Source: Anaeroplasmataceae bacterium
GTDB lineage: Bacteria; Bacillota_I; Bacilli_A; Acholeplasmatales; Anaeroplasmataceae
NCBI GenBank assembly: GCA_029067355.1
Contig: JAIEEQ010000077.1
Location: 1-46,921, forward strand
Reading direction: 5' to 3'
DNA length: 46,921 nt
How positions within the stretch are numbered: position 1 is the first letter of the stretch; each line of letters opens with the position of its first letter. Shown in pieces: positions 34,474-41,449 of this stretch. A program made the translations under genes and the position numbers. Under the pieces are notes generated by a model. That model made no database searches, was not told the DNA's origin, and was given only the letters and a program-made list of their open reading frames with translations.

Positions 34474-35889
34474 ATGAAAAAATATGATGTAATTATTGTT
34501 GGAGCAGGTCCTGCTGGATTGTTTGCAGCCTATGAGCTTCACCAAAAAAATGAGAAATTAAAAGTTTTGTTACTTGATAAGGGACATGATATTTATCATA
34601 GAAACTGTCCAGTTTTACAGCATAAGCTAGCAAAATGTCCTATTGACAAAAATGGCCATTCAGGCTGTCATCCTGCCTGTTCCATTACAAATGGCTTTGG
34701 AGGAGCTGGAGCTTACTCTGATGGAAAGTTTAATATTACAAGTGAATTTGGTGGGTGGATGACAGATTACTTAGATCCTAAGCAGGTAGAGGATTTAATC
34801 TCATATGTAGATAGTATTAATTTAAAATATGGAGCTCCAACAACCATTACAGATCCTACCACAGAAAAGGTAAGAGAAATTGAACGCAGGGGCTATGCTG
34901 TGGGATTAAAATTATTACGTGCTAAAGTAAGACATTTAGGAACAGAGAACAACTTAAAAATTATGGCACGAATATTTGATGATTTAACAAAATGGATAGA
35001 TATGCGCTATGAAACAGAGGTTACAGATATCATCATAGAAAATCAAGAGGTACGCGGAATAAAGATTCAGGAAGAGATTATCCAGTGTAATCAGGTTTTT
35101 TTAGCTGTTGGAAGAGATGGAGCTACCTGGCTTCAATCCATTTGCGAAGAGCATAATATTGGACTTACTCATAATCAGGTAGATATTGGTGTTCGTGTTG
35201 AAACCAATGATGTTGTTATGGAGGAAATCAATAAAAATCTTTATGAGGGAAAATTCATTTATCGAGCATCTGTTGGTACAGTTGTAAGAACCTTTTGTTC
35301 TAATCCAAGTGGGCATGTTGTAGTAGAAAATCATAGTGGTACAATTCTAGCCAATGGGCATGCTTATGCAGATGTAAAGCTTGGAAGCACTAATACTAAT
35401 TTTGCACTTCTAGTATCTCATAAATTTTCCGAGCCTTTTGATAAGCCAAATGAGTATGCTCATGAGGTTTCCCGTCTTGCGAATCAGCTTTCCTGTGGTT
35501 CTGTAATTGTACAACGCTATGGAGATATATGCAAGGGTCGAAGAACCACTCAAAAACGCTTGGAGGAAGGGTTTGTCAAGCCAACCCTAAAGGAGGCTGT
35601 TCCAGGAGATTTAGGACTTGTATTGCCCTATAACACAATGAAATCTATCATAGAAATGATTGAAGCACTGGATCATGTTACTCCTGGAATAGCAAATGAG
35701 CATACTTTGTTTTATGGAGTAGAGGCAAAATTTTATTCTGCCCGTCCTGTAACAAACGATCGCTTTGAAACCAAGGTTAAAGGGCTTTATGTTGGTGGGG
35801 ATGGTGCTGGTATTACACGAGGTCTTGCTCAAGCAGGAGCAAATGGTGTTTGGGTAGCACAGGATATTATCAGCAAGTATAATGCATAG
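34474..35889 (+). CDS. FAD-dependent oxidoreductase (COG2509-like)
   Basis: A 471-residue flavoprotein with the N-terminal dinucleotide motif VIIVGAGPAGLFAAYEL and a Cys-rich region (NCPVLQHKLAKCPIDKNGHSGCHPAC, about 49-74). It then has GFGGAGAYSDGKFN, a second nucleotide segment (QVFLAVGRDGA), and the C-terminal FAD-contact block GLYVGGDGAGITRGLAQAGANG. This matches uncharacterised FAD-dependent dehydrogenases widespread in Bacillota. Substrate unknown. SD AGGAGTG; monocistronic with its own terminator. Confidence 0.88.
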   Translation: MKKYDVIIVGAGPAGLFAAYELHQKNEKLKVLLLDKGHDIYHRNCPVLQHKLAKCPIDKNGHSGCHPACSITNGFGGAGAYSDGKFNITSEFGGWMTDYLDPKQVEDLISYVDSINLKYGAPTTITDPTTEKVREIERRGYAVGLKLLRAKVRHLGTENNLKIMARIFDDLTKWIDMRYETEVTDIIIENQEVRGIKIQEEIIQCNQVFLAVGRDGATWLQSICEEHNIGLTHNQVDIGVRVETNDVVMEEINKNLYEGKFIYRASVGTVVRTFCSNPSGHVVVENHSGTILANGHAYADVKLGSTNTNFALLVSHKFSEPFDKPNEYAHEVSRLANQLSCGSVIVQRYGDICKGRRTTQKRLEEGFVKPTLKEAVPGDLGLVLPYNTMKSIIEMIEALDHVTPGIANEHTLFYGVEAKFYSARPVTNDRFETKVKGLYVGGDGAGITRGLAQAGANGVWVAQDIISKYNA

Positions 35890-35920
35890 GTGAGATATTG
35901 TTATCTCACCCTTTTCTTTT
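35889..35920 (+). terminator. Terminator after the FAD protein
   Basis: GGTGAGATA/TATCTCACC perfect 9-bp stem with TTGT loop and CTTTTCTTTTT tail; the stop codon lies just before and touches the left arm. Confidence 0.88.
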
Positions 35921-35956
35921 TGTCTTTTCTTGACATACGATTTATTTTTCTATTTT

Positions 35957-35996
35957 TGTCGAAGCTCTATAAACTTGCCTAAACTTCCTTTATAAT
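35957..35996 (+). promoter_or_regulatory. Spo0A box and -10 element of the spoIIA-spoVA operon
   Basis: TGTCGAA (35957-35963, within TTTTTGTCGAAG) matches the Spo0A box, and TATAAT lies at 35991-35996 without a clear -35. The box falls near -46 to -40, where an activator would replace the -35 contact. spoIIA is a known Spo0A target in Bacillus. The SD begins almost at the predicted start site, so the leader is very short. Confidence 0.6.
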
Positions 35997-36014
35997 ACCC
36001 TTAGGTGATTCAAA

Positions 36015-36365
36015 ATGAGTTTAAATGTTGGTGTATATGTAAAAAAAGATATTTTGATTTTACGACTTAAAGGTGAATTAGATGATGTTAGTGTCAGTGA
36101 TCTAAGAACGAGAATTTCAAACTATATTGATTCCTATAAAATTAATCATCTCATTTTAAATCTTGCTGAGTTATCCTTCCTAGATTCCTCAGGAATTGGA
36201 TTTATTATTGGAAGATATCATCAATTAAGAAAGAAAAATGGAGATATTACTATCAGCAATATTCATCCAAAAATCGAAAAAATCATCTATATTTCAGGAC
36301 TTGCAAAAATTTGCAAAATAAGAGAAAATGAAGAATCCGTTCTCATTTCCTTATCTAATGCATAA
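36015..36365 (+). CDS. spoIIAA: Anti-sigma F factor antagonist SpoIIAA
   Basis: A 116-residue STAS protein. SpoIIAA frees sigma F in the forespore by binding SpoIIAB after dephosphorylation by SpoIIE. The LRLKGELDDVSVSDLR strand/helix and the LSFLDSSGIGFIIGRYHQL motif are typical. The phosphorylated Ser is residue 58 of DSSG, the same number as in B. subtilis. SD AGGTGA; spoIIAB follows 20 bases later. Confidence 0.95.
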   Translation: MSLNVGVYVKKDILILRLKGELDDVSVSDLRTRISNYIDSYKINHLILNLAELSFLDSSGIGFIIGRYHQLRKKNGDITISNIHPKIEKIIYISGLAKICKIRENEESVLISLSNA

Positions 36366-36385
36366 CCATTTTAGGAGGAGAAAAC

Positions 36386-36802
36386 ATGTATAATGAAATT
36401 CATATGAAATTTATCTCTAAAAGAAGTAATATTGGCATCATAAGAAATGCAGTAGCTGCATTAATTGTTGAAAGTAATCCAACCATAACCTTTCTAAACG
36501 AATTAAAAACCGTTATCAGTGAGGCTATCACAAATTGCATCGTTCATGGCTATGACAATAAAGAGGATCAGTACATTGATATGATTGTTCAGGTTAACGA
36601 TGAAAATGTAACCTGTGAAATTGTAGATTATGGAAAGGGTATAGAAAATATTGAACAGGCAAGAGAACCGCTCTTTTCAACCAAAAAGGAAGAAGAACGA
36701 AGTGGACTTGGATTTACTATTATGGAGATGTTTTGTGATACCTTTTTAGTAGAAAGTATAGTAAATCAGGGAACAAAGCTACATTTTACAAAAAAATGGT
36801 AA
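36386..36802 (+). CDS. spoIIAB: Anti-sigma F factor/serine kinase SpoIIAB
   Basis: A 138-residue GHKL kinase that holds sigma F inactive and phosphorylates SpoIIAA. The N-box SEAITNCIVHGYD includes Glu46 and Asn50, Arg20 is present (the residue that contacts sigma F and SpoIIAA in Bacillus), and IVDYGKGIENIEQAREPLFSTKKEEERSGLGFTIMEMF is the ATP lid and G2 region. All key features are intact. The next gene is spoVAC, 43 bases on; sigF, normally here, is missing. Confidence 0.95.
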   Translation: MYNEIHMKFISKRSNIGIIRNAVAALIVESNPTITFLNELKTVISEAITNCIVHGYDNKEDQYIDMIVQVNDENVTCEIVDYGKGIENIEQAREPLFSTKKEEERSGLGFTIMEMFCDTFLVESIVNQGTKLHFTKKW

Positions 36803-36829
36803 TAAGTTTTTAAAAAATAAATCATACTA
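36799..36829 (+). promoter_or_regulatory. Sigma-G-like promoter of spoVAC-AD-AE
   Basis: CATACTA (36823-36829) matches the forespore sigma-G -10, with GTAATA (36799-36804) at 18 bp as a near match to the -35. spoVA is sigma-G-dependent in Bacillus. The -35 overlaps the spoIIAB stop codon. Confidence 0.55.
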
Positions 36830-36845
36830 TAAGTGGTGATTTATT
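36817..36845 (+). repeat. Inverted repeat covering the spoVAC ribosome-binding site
   Basis: AATAAATCA (36817-36825) and TGATTTATT (36837-36845) are perfect 9-bp complements flanking TACTATAAGTGG. The right arm includes part of the SD (GGTGAT) and touches the ATG, so read-through mRNA from spoIIA could fold and hide the site. Confidence 0.6.
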
Positions 36846-37295
36846 ATGGAAAAATCTAGAAAATATTATCAAGAGCTGATAAGCGTAGAAAAGGACTATA
36901 AGGCAATGACAAAAAATTTCTTAATTGCCTTTGCCTCTGGTGGAGGAGTTTCTATTTTAGGTCAGCTCTTTTTTGATTTGTACTATCAAATTTTAAACAT
37001 AAATAAGCAGGATTCCTTCCTCTATATGACGCTGACTATGGTATTCATTTCAGGAGCTTTAACTGCAATAGGAATTTATGATAATCTAGGACAAGTTGCT
37101 AAATGTGGACTTGCCATCCCTATTACAGGCTTTGCGAATGCATCCGTTTGCTCCGCAATGGAATATCATAAGGAAGGAATTGTTCTAGGAATTGGTGCAA
37201 ATGCTTTAAAATTAGCAGGTAGTGTCATTGTTCTAGGAACAACTTGTGCAATAATCGTCGCAAGCATTCGCTATCTTTTTGAGGTGATCCTATGA
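36846..37295 (+). CDS. spoVAC: Stage V sporulation protein AC
   Basis: A 149-residue membrane protein of the SpoVA dipicolinate channel in the inner forespore membrane. Four hydrophobic segments are visible, with the family motif VAKCGLAIPITGFANASVCSAMEYHKEGIVLGIGANALKLAGSVI in the second half. In Bacillus SpoVAC acts as a mechanosensitive channel. It overlaps spoVAD by 4 bases. SD GGTGAT lies within an inverted repeat. Confidence 0.95.
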   Translation: MEKSRKYYQELISVEKDYKAMTKNFLIAFASGGGVSILGQLFFDLYYQILNINKQDSFLYMTLTMVFISGALTAIGIYDNLGQVAKCGLAIPITGFANASVCSAMEYHKEGIVLGIGANALKLAGSVIVLGTTCAIIVASIRYLFEVIL

Positions 37296-38269
37296 CCTTT
37301 GAATTGAAGAACATTTATTTAGAAGCATCAAGTGTTGTTGCAGGAAAGCTAGAAGGAGAAGGCCCACTAAAATCCTACTTTGATTCAATAGATGAATGCA
37401 AGGACTCCTCTTTTGAAAATAGTGAAATTGATATATTGTATAAATCCATTGATATTCTTTTAGAAAATACAAACCAAAAGATAGAAGACATTTCCCTAGC
37501 AATTGGAGGAGAACTCTCCAATCAGCTAACAACCTCAAGCTACACCTTTCGTAGCCTTCCCATTGAATTAATAGGCATCTATGCAGCATGCTCAACCATA
37601 ACCTTAGGATTAGGACTAGCAAGCTTACTTCTAAAAAACGAAGACATTAAAAACATTTTAGTGTTTACCTCAAGTCATAATCAGTCTGCAGAACGGCAAT
37701 TTAGAAATCCTGTTGAATATGGAGGAAATAAAGAGGACACACAAACCTTCACATCAACCATAGGTGCCAGTGCACTTTTATCTCATAAAAAGGGAAAACT
37801 GAAATTCTCTAGCTTTACCTTAGGAAAGGTCATTGATGTAGGATTCACTGATGCCTGTGATTTTGGTAGAGCTATGGCACCCGCAGCGTTAGAAACACTA
37901 TTTTCCCACTTTAAGGCCACAAATACGACGCCTGAGGACTATGATCTGGTACTGACGGGTGATTTATCCTCCTATGGTCATGAAATTGTTTTAAAGGCTT
38001 TAGAAGAAGAATATGGGGCAATTCGTAATTATGAGGATTGTGGTCTTATTCTTTACGATATCCAAAATCAAAATGTACTTGCTGGTGGAAGTGGTCCAGG
38101 AACCTCAGCAGCTGTTCTATTATCCTATATCAAGAAAAAGATTTTATCTGGATATTATAAAAAAGTATTACTATGTGCAACAGGAGCTTTGATGAATCCT
38201 ACAATGATTAATCAAAAGAATAGTCTTCCTTGTATTGCACATGCTATATGTTTGGAGGCTGAAGAATGA
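37292..38269 (+). CDS. spoVAD: Stage V sporulation protein AD
   Basis: A 325-residue thiolase-fold protein that binds dipicolinic acid. Signature stretches are GEGPLKSYFD, YAACSTITLGLGLASLLL, TSSHNQSAERQFRNPVEYGG, STIGASALLS, GRAMAPAALETL and the late GGSGPGTSAAVLLSY. Slightly shorter than B. subtilis SpoVAD (about 338). It overlaps spoVAC and spoVAE by 4 bases each. Confidence 0.96.
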   Translation: MTFELKNIYLEASSVVAGKLEGEGPLKSYFDSIDECKDSSFENSEIDILYKSIDILLENTNQKIEDISLAIGGELSNQLTTSSYTFRSLPIELIGIYAACSTITLGLGLASLLLKNEDIKNILVFTSSHNQSAERQFRNPVEYGGNKEDTQTFTSTIGASALLSHKKGKLKFSSFTLGKVIDVGFTDACDFGRAMAPAALETLFSHFKATNTTPEDYDLVLTGDLSSYGHEIVLKALEEEYGAIRNYEDCGLILYDIQNQNVLAGGSGPGTSAAVLLSYIKKKILSGYYKKVLLCATGALMNPTMINQKNSLPCIAHAICLEAEE

Positions 38270-38616
38270 TATACTTATATGCATTTTTAATTGGAGGAGC
38301 AATTTGTGGACTTGCTGAAATTATTAAAGATGTTTTCAAGCTTACAGTAGGACATATGACTGTCTTATTTGTTTGCTTAGGAACAATTTTAGATATTGGA
38401 GGGTTTTACGATCGCCTTTTAGACCTTGCAGGAGCAGGAGCAGCACTGCCAATTACCAACTTTGGACACTCGCTAGTTCATGCAAGTCTAGAAAAGGCTC
38501 ATGAAATTGGATATATTGGAATATTTACAGGAATATATGAAAAAACAAGTGCTGGAATTGCATTTACCATCTTTATATCTGTGCTGATTGCTCTTATTTT
38601 CAGACCTAAAAAATAA
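38266..38616 (+). CDS. spoVAE: Stage V sporulation protein AE (SpoVAEb type)
   Basis: A 116-residue membrane protein with about four helices and the SpoVAE block LCLGTILDIGGFYDRLLDLAGAGAALPITNFGHSLVHASLEKAHEIGYIGIFTG. It is part of the SpoVA channel for dipicolinate uptake and release. The 4-base overlap with spoVAD indicates coupling. spoVAA, AB and AF are not in this cluster, as in many Clostridia-like minimal sets. Confidence 0.94.
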   Translation: MIYLYAFLIGGAICGLAEIIKDVFKLTVGHMTVLFVCLGTILDIGGFYDRLLDLAGAGAALPITNFGHSLVHASLEKAHEIGYIGIFTGIYEKTSAGIAFTIFISVLIALIFRPKK

Positions 38617-38656
38617 AAAATTCAATTTCCTATAAAAAAGACTAAAATATGGCAAG

Positions 38657-38687
38657 GAAAGGATCCAAAGGGATCTTTTCTTTATTT
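38657..38687 (+). terminator. Terminator after spoVAE
   Basis: GAAAGGATCC pairs with GGATCTTTTC (10 bp, one G-U) around AAAG, followed by TTTATTTT. Confidence 0.82.
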
Positions 38688-38798
38688 TAGGCTGTGAAGA
38701 TAGAATTGATGAAATTCAAACGCTCAGTTAAGTTCCTTTTGTTGCTAGTTTTTTTAAGAAAAATATTGTATAATGAAAGAAATTAAGGAAGTGGTTTT

Positions 38799-39596
38799 AT
38801 GAATGATGTAAAAAATCCATTTTTATTGCCAAACAAAGCTGTTGCGGTGGGTGGATATATTCTTCTAAACTTTATTTTTGGAAGTGTAATTTTGATGCTG
38901 CTTGGAGTGATTTATAATCAAACTCACCATCTAGGCTTAGGTCTAAATGACATTACAAAGATCATTGCCCAAACGGACATGGAACAGCTTCAAAAGGAAT
39001 ATATGGATCTCTATATTTTCAGTAATGCCTTAGGAAATTTACTCCTTTATCTTTGTATGTTTGGCGTTGTTGTATTCTTTATGAGAAATTATGTAGTAGA
39101 GGATGCAAAGGATTTAGTCAAAGGATATAAAAAGCTAGCCTGGCTTATTCCAGCCTGTGCTATTGTTGGCTATGCTATAACTTATCTTGTCGATTTAGGA
39201 ATTGCTATGCTGGTAAAACAGACCTCTGCAAACCAATCCTCTATTGAGGTTTTAATACAAAATGGTGGAGCTGTATACATGTTTTTTGCTGTTGTGATAT
39301 TTGCTCCCATTGTTGAAGAGTTAATCTACCGAAAAGCCATTTTTGAATTTTTGAAAACAAAGCATATCGCATGGTCCTATGCAGTATCTATTGTTTTCTT
39401 CACATTCCCTCATATGATAACAACATTCTTAGACACATCTCATACCTTTTTGGATAATATCTTGATGAGTATTCCATATATGTTTAGTGGCTTTGCCTTA
39501 TGTCTAACCTACCATCACTGCAATAAAAATGTATACGCATCCTGGTTTTTCCATCTAATCAATAATCTAATCGCTTTTATATTCATATTTATGTGA
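38799..39596 (+). CDS. CPBP-family intramembrane metalloprotease
   Basis: A 265-residue membrane protein with about seven hydrophobic segments. The conserved EELIYRKAIFEFL (EExxxR motif) lies near residue 170, then FFTFPHM and the late ASWFFHLINNLIAF supply His residues of the Abi/CAAX protease site. Members process membrane proteins or bacteriocins, but the target here is unknown. The flavin reductase gene begins 8 bases after the stop. Confidence 0.9.
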   Translation: MNDVKNPFLLPNKAVAVGGYILLNFIFGSVILMLLGVIYNQTHHLGLGLNDITKIIAQTDMEQLQKEYMDLYIFSNALGNLLLYLCMFGVVVFFMRNYVVEDAKDLVKGYKKLAWLIPACAIVGYAITYLVDLGIAMLVKQTSANQSSIEVLIQNGGAVYMFFAVVIFAPIVEELIYRKAIFEFLKTKHIAWSYAVSIVFFTFPHMITTFLDTSHTFLDNILMSIPYMFSGFALCLTYHHCNKNVYASWFFHLINNLIAFIFIFM

Positions 39597-39604
39597 GGTT
39601 AACT

Positions 39605-40129
39605 ATGTTAAAAAAATCAATTTCTATGTATAAGGAAAACATCCTTTCTGAATTAAAAAATAAGAATGCTATTGGAACTGCAGGAGATAAAAACACAGGG
39701 TTTAATTGCTTAACTGTATCCTGGGGTGGAATTGGCGTCCTATGGGGAAAAGAGGTTGCATTTGTCTTTGTTCGTAAATCAAGATACACCTATGAGTTCT
39801 TAGAAAAAAGTCAAAGCTTTACCCTGTCCTTCTTAGATGATTGCTACAAAGATCAGGTATTTTATCTTGGAACTCATTCTGGAAGAGTAGAGGATAAGGT
39901 GAAAAATGCAGGATTATCCTATACCTATGACCCAGATTATGACGGAGCCTATATAAAAGAAGCAAGCTACTGCTTTAAAATGAAAAAGCTTTATGAAATT
40001 TCTTTACCTTGGGAAAAACTCCCAAAGGATATCATAGAAAAGTTCTATAAGGATGGAGATGAGCATACAATGTTCATATGTGAAATTAAACAATTTTTAG
40101 TATCGGAGGAATACGATGAACTACATTGA
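39605..40129 (+). CDS. Flavin reductase-like FMN-binding domain protein
   Basis: A 174-residue single-domain flavoprotein of the flavin reductase fold. It has GTAGDKNTGFNCLTVSWGGIGVLWGKEVAFVFVRKSRYTYEFLEKSQSFTLSFL, typical of the FMN-binding split barrel. It may transfer electrons from NAD(P)H to FMN; partner unknown. A GTG at 39593 overlaps the previous stop, but the ATG at 39605 with GAGGT 5 bases upstream is preferred. It overlaps the dipeptidase gene by 14 bases. Confidence 0.87.
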   Translation: MLKKSISMYKENILSELKNKNAIGTAGDKNTGFNCLTVSWGGIGVLWGKEVAFVFVRKSRYTYEFLEKSQSFTLSFLDDCYKDQVFYLGTHSGRVEDKVKNAGLSYTYDPDYDGAYIKEASYCFKMKKLYEISLPWEKLPKDIIEKFYKDGDEHTMFICEIKQFLVSEEYDELH

Positions 40130-41087
40130 TTTACATTGCGATACACTATCCGAGCTAATGAAAAATCCTACGTTTCATTTAGAGGATGCACCACTGCAAG
40201 TCAATTTAGAACAGTTGACTGAAGGGAATTGCCTTTTACAATGCTTTGCGATGTTTGTATACTTAAAAAACACCAAGAATCCGTTTAAATATTGTATAGA
40301 GATGATAGATCGCTATTATGAGGAGCTGAAGCTTTATCCAAATCAAATTGCTCCTGTATTTACCTATGAGGATATCCTAAAAAACCACCAGCAAGGAAAA
40401 ATTTCAAGCTTATTGACAATAGAAGAGGGTGGAGTTACTGAGTCTAATTTAGCTTTTGTAAGGACGCTTTATCGCTTAGGTGTAAGAATGATTTGCTTAA
40501 ATTGGAATTTTATTAATGGGGTAGGACATCCAAACTTCATATTAAATGACCATCCAAATTTCAAAATACCTAATGAAAAAGATGGTTTAACTGAATATGG
40601 AATCCAAATGGTCAAACAGATGAATTCTTTAGGAATAATTGTTGATGTTTCTCATCTTTCAGATAAAGGCTTTTATGATTGTATAAAGTATTCAACAAAA
40701 CCTATTGTAGCAAGTCATTCTAATGCACGGACTATCTGCTCTCATGTAAGAAACTTAACTGATGATATGATTCTTTGCCTTGCCAAAAATGGTGGGGTTA
40801 TGGGAATGAACTTTTGTGCAAGCTTTTTAGACAATGATGAGGAAAAAGGAAGGGATACCATTTCTTGCCTTGTACGCCACATTACCTATATTAAGAATCT
40901 GGCTGGAATTGATGTTCTTGCTATTGGTAGCGATTTTGATGGAATTGATCCTAACATTTCCTTACGTAGGGCCTCTTTGATGCCTAAGCTTTTTGAAGCT
41001 TTAAGAGCCCATTCCTTTACAGAAGAGGAAATAGAAAAGCTAGCTTACAAGAATTTTTTAAGAGTAGCAAAGGAAAATTTTAGCTAA
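40116..41087 (+). CDS. Membrane dipeptidase (M19, renal dipeptidase family)
   Basis: A 323-residue zinc dipeptidase, cytosolic here as there is no signal peptide. Metal-site motifs are DLHCDTL at the start, IEEGG near residue 105, VDVSHLSDKGFYD, SHSNARTICSHVRNLTDDM, and AIGSDFDGID near residue 270. It releases amino acids from dipeptides, perhaps including D-residues from peptidoglycan. SD CGGAGGAA lies inside the flavin reductase gene. Confidence 0.93.
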   Translation: MNYIDLHCDTLSELMKNPTFHLEDAPLQVNLEQLTEGNCLLQCFAMFVYLKNTKNPFKYCIEMIDRYYEELKLYPNQIAPVFTYEDILKNHQQGKISSLLTIEEGGVTESNLAFVRTLYRLGVRMICLNWNFINGVGHPNFILNDHPNFKIPNEKDGLTEYGIQMVKQMNSLGIIVDVSHLSDKGFYDCIKYSTKPIVASHSNARTICSHVRNLTDDMILCLAKNGGVMGMNFCASFLDNDEEKGRDTISCLVRHITYIKNLAGIDVLAIGSDFDGIDPNISLRRASLMPKLFEALRAHSFTEEEIEKLAYKNFLRVAKENFS

Positions 41088-41126
41088 GAATGTCATAAAA
41101 ACGCTTAAAAACTTGTCATTTATGTC

Positions 41127-41163
41127 ATTTTTTTCAAAAAAAATGCACTTTTTTGAAAAAAAA
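41127..41163. repeat. A/T palindrome upstream of the small RNA
   Basis: TTTTTTTCAAAAAA and TTTTTTGAAAAAAA are 14-bp perfect complements around AATGCAC. It lies about 40 bases upstream of the small RNA's -10 and could act as an UP-like element or a protein site. Three TGTCAT copies lie just upstream (41091, 41114, 41123). Confidence 0.5.
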
Positions 41164-41175
41164 TTAAAAAAACTC

Positions 41176-41204
41176 TTTATTTTTTATAAATTATGGTGTA
41201 TACT
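41176..41204 (+). promoter_or_regulatory. Probable promoter of the small RNA
   Basis: TATACT at 41199-41204 with TTTATT 17 bp upstream; the -35 is weak. Transcription would start near 41211, at the base of the long stem. Confidence 0.5.
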
Positions 41205-41210
41205 ACTGGT

Positions 41211-41345
41211 GTATGTGTAGTTTCGCACTATATATTATCTCCCAATTTACTCATGAGACTACACATACACTTATTTTATCTTAAGCGAAATTATTACATA
41301 TAAAAGAAGGGGATTATGACTTTTCATAATCCCTTTCTTTTTTTG
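41211..41345 (+). ncRNA. Candidate structured small RNA of about 135 nt
   Basis: GTGTATGTGTAGT (41209-41221) and ACTACACATACAC (41258-41270) are perfect 13-bp complements enclosing a 36-base loop. The loop's TTTCGC (41221-41226) is complementary to GCGAAA (41285-41290) after the stem, so a pseudoknot or alternative pairing is possible. It ends in a very strong terminator (17 paired positions, 41303-41340). I see no coding frame. I recognise no known RNA class. It has its own promoter and is separate from the spoIVA promoter. Confidence 0.6.
41303..41345 (+). terminator. Strong terminator ending the small RNA
   Basis: AAAGAAGGGGATTATGA pairs with TCATAATCCCTTTCTTT around CTTT (one G-U), followed by a T run. 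Confidence 0.9.
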
Positions 41346-41395
41346 TTTCTATGGAAAGAAGAAGCAAATTGAAGTAAAATTATTTTTCAATTAGG

Positions 41396-41423
41396 AATAA
41401 TTTGTATTCTAGCCTCATAGTAT
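41396..41423 (+). promoter_or_regulatory. Sigma-E-like promoter of spoIVA
   Basis: AATA (41396-41399), 16 bp, then CATAGTAT (41416-41423) fits the sigma-E pattern ATA / CATACA-T. spoIVA is a sigma-E gene in Bacillus. The SD GAGGAGG follows 13 bases later. Confidence 0.55.
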
Positions 41424-41449
41424 TTTATGACTAGCGAGGAGGAATTTAT

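Noticed and set aside
41211-41345. A riboswitch controlling spoIVA
   Set aside because: A strong terminator ends the RNA about 70 bases before a separate sigma-E-like promoter, so spoIVA is probably not its direct cis target.
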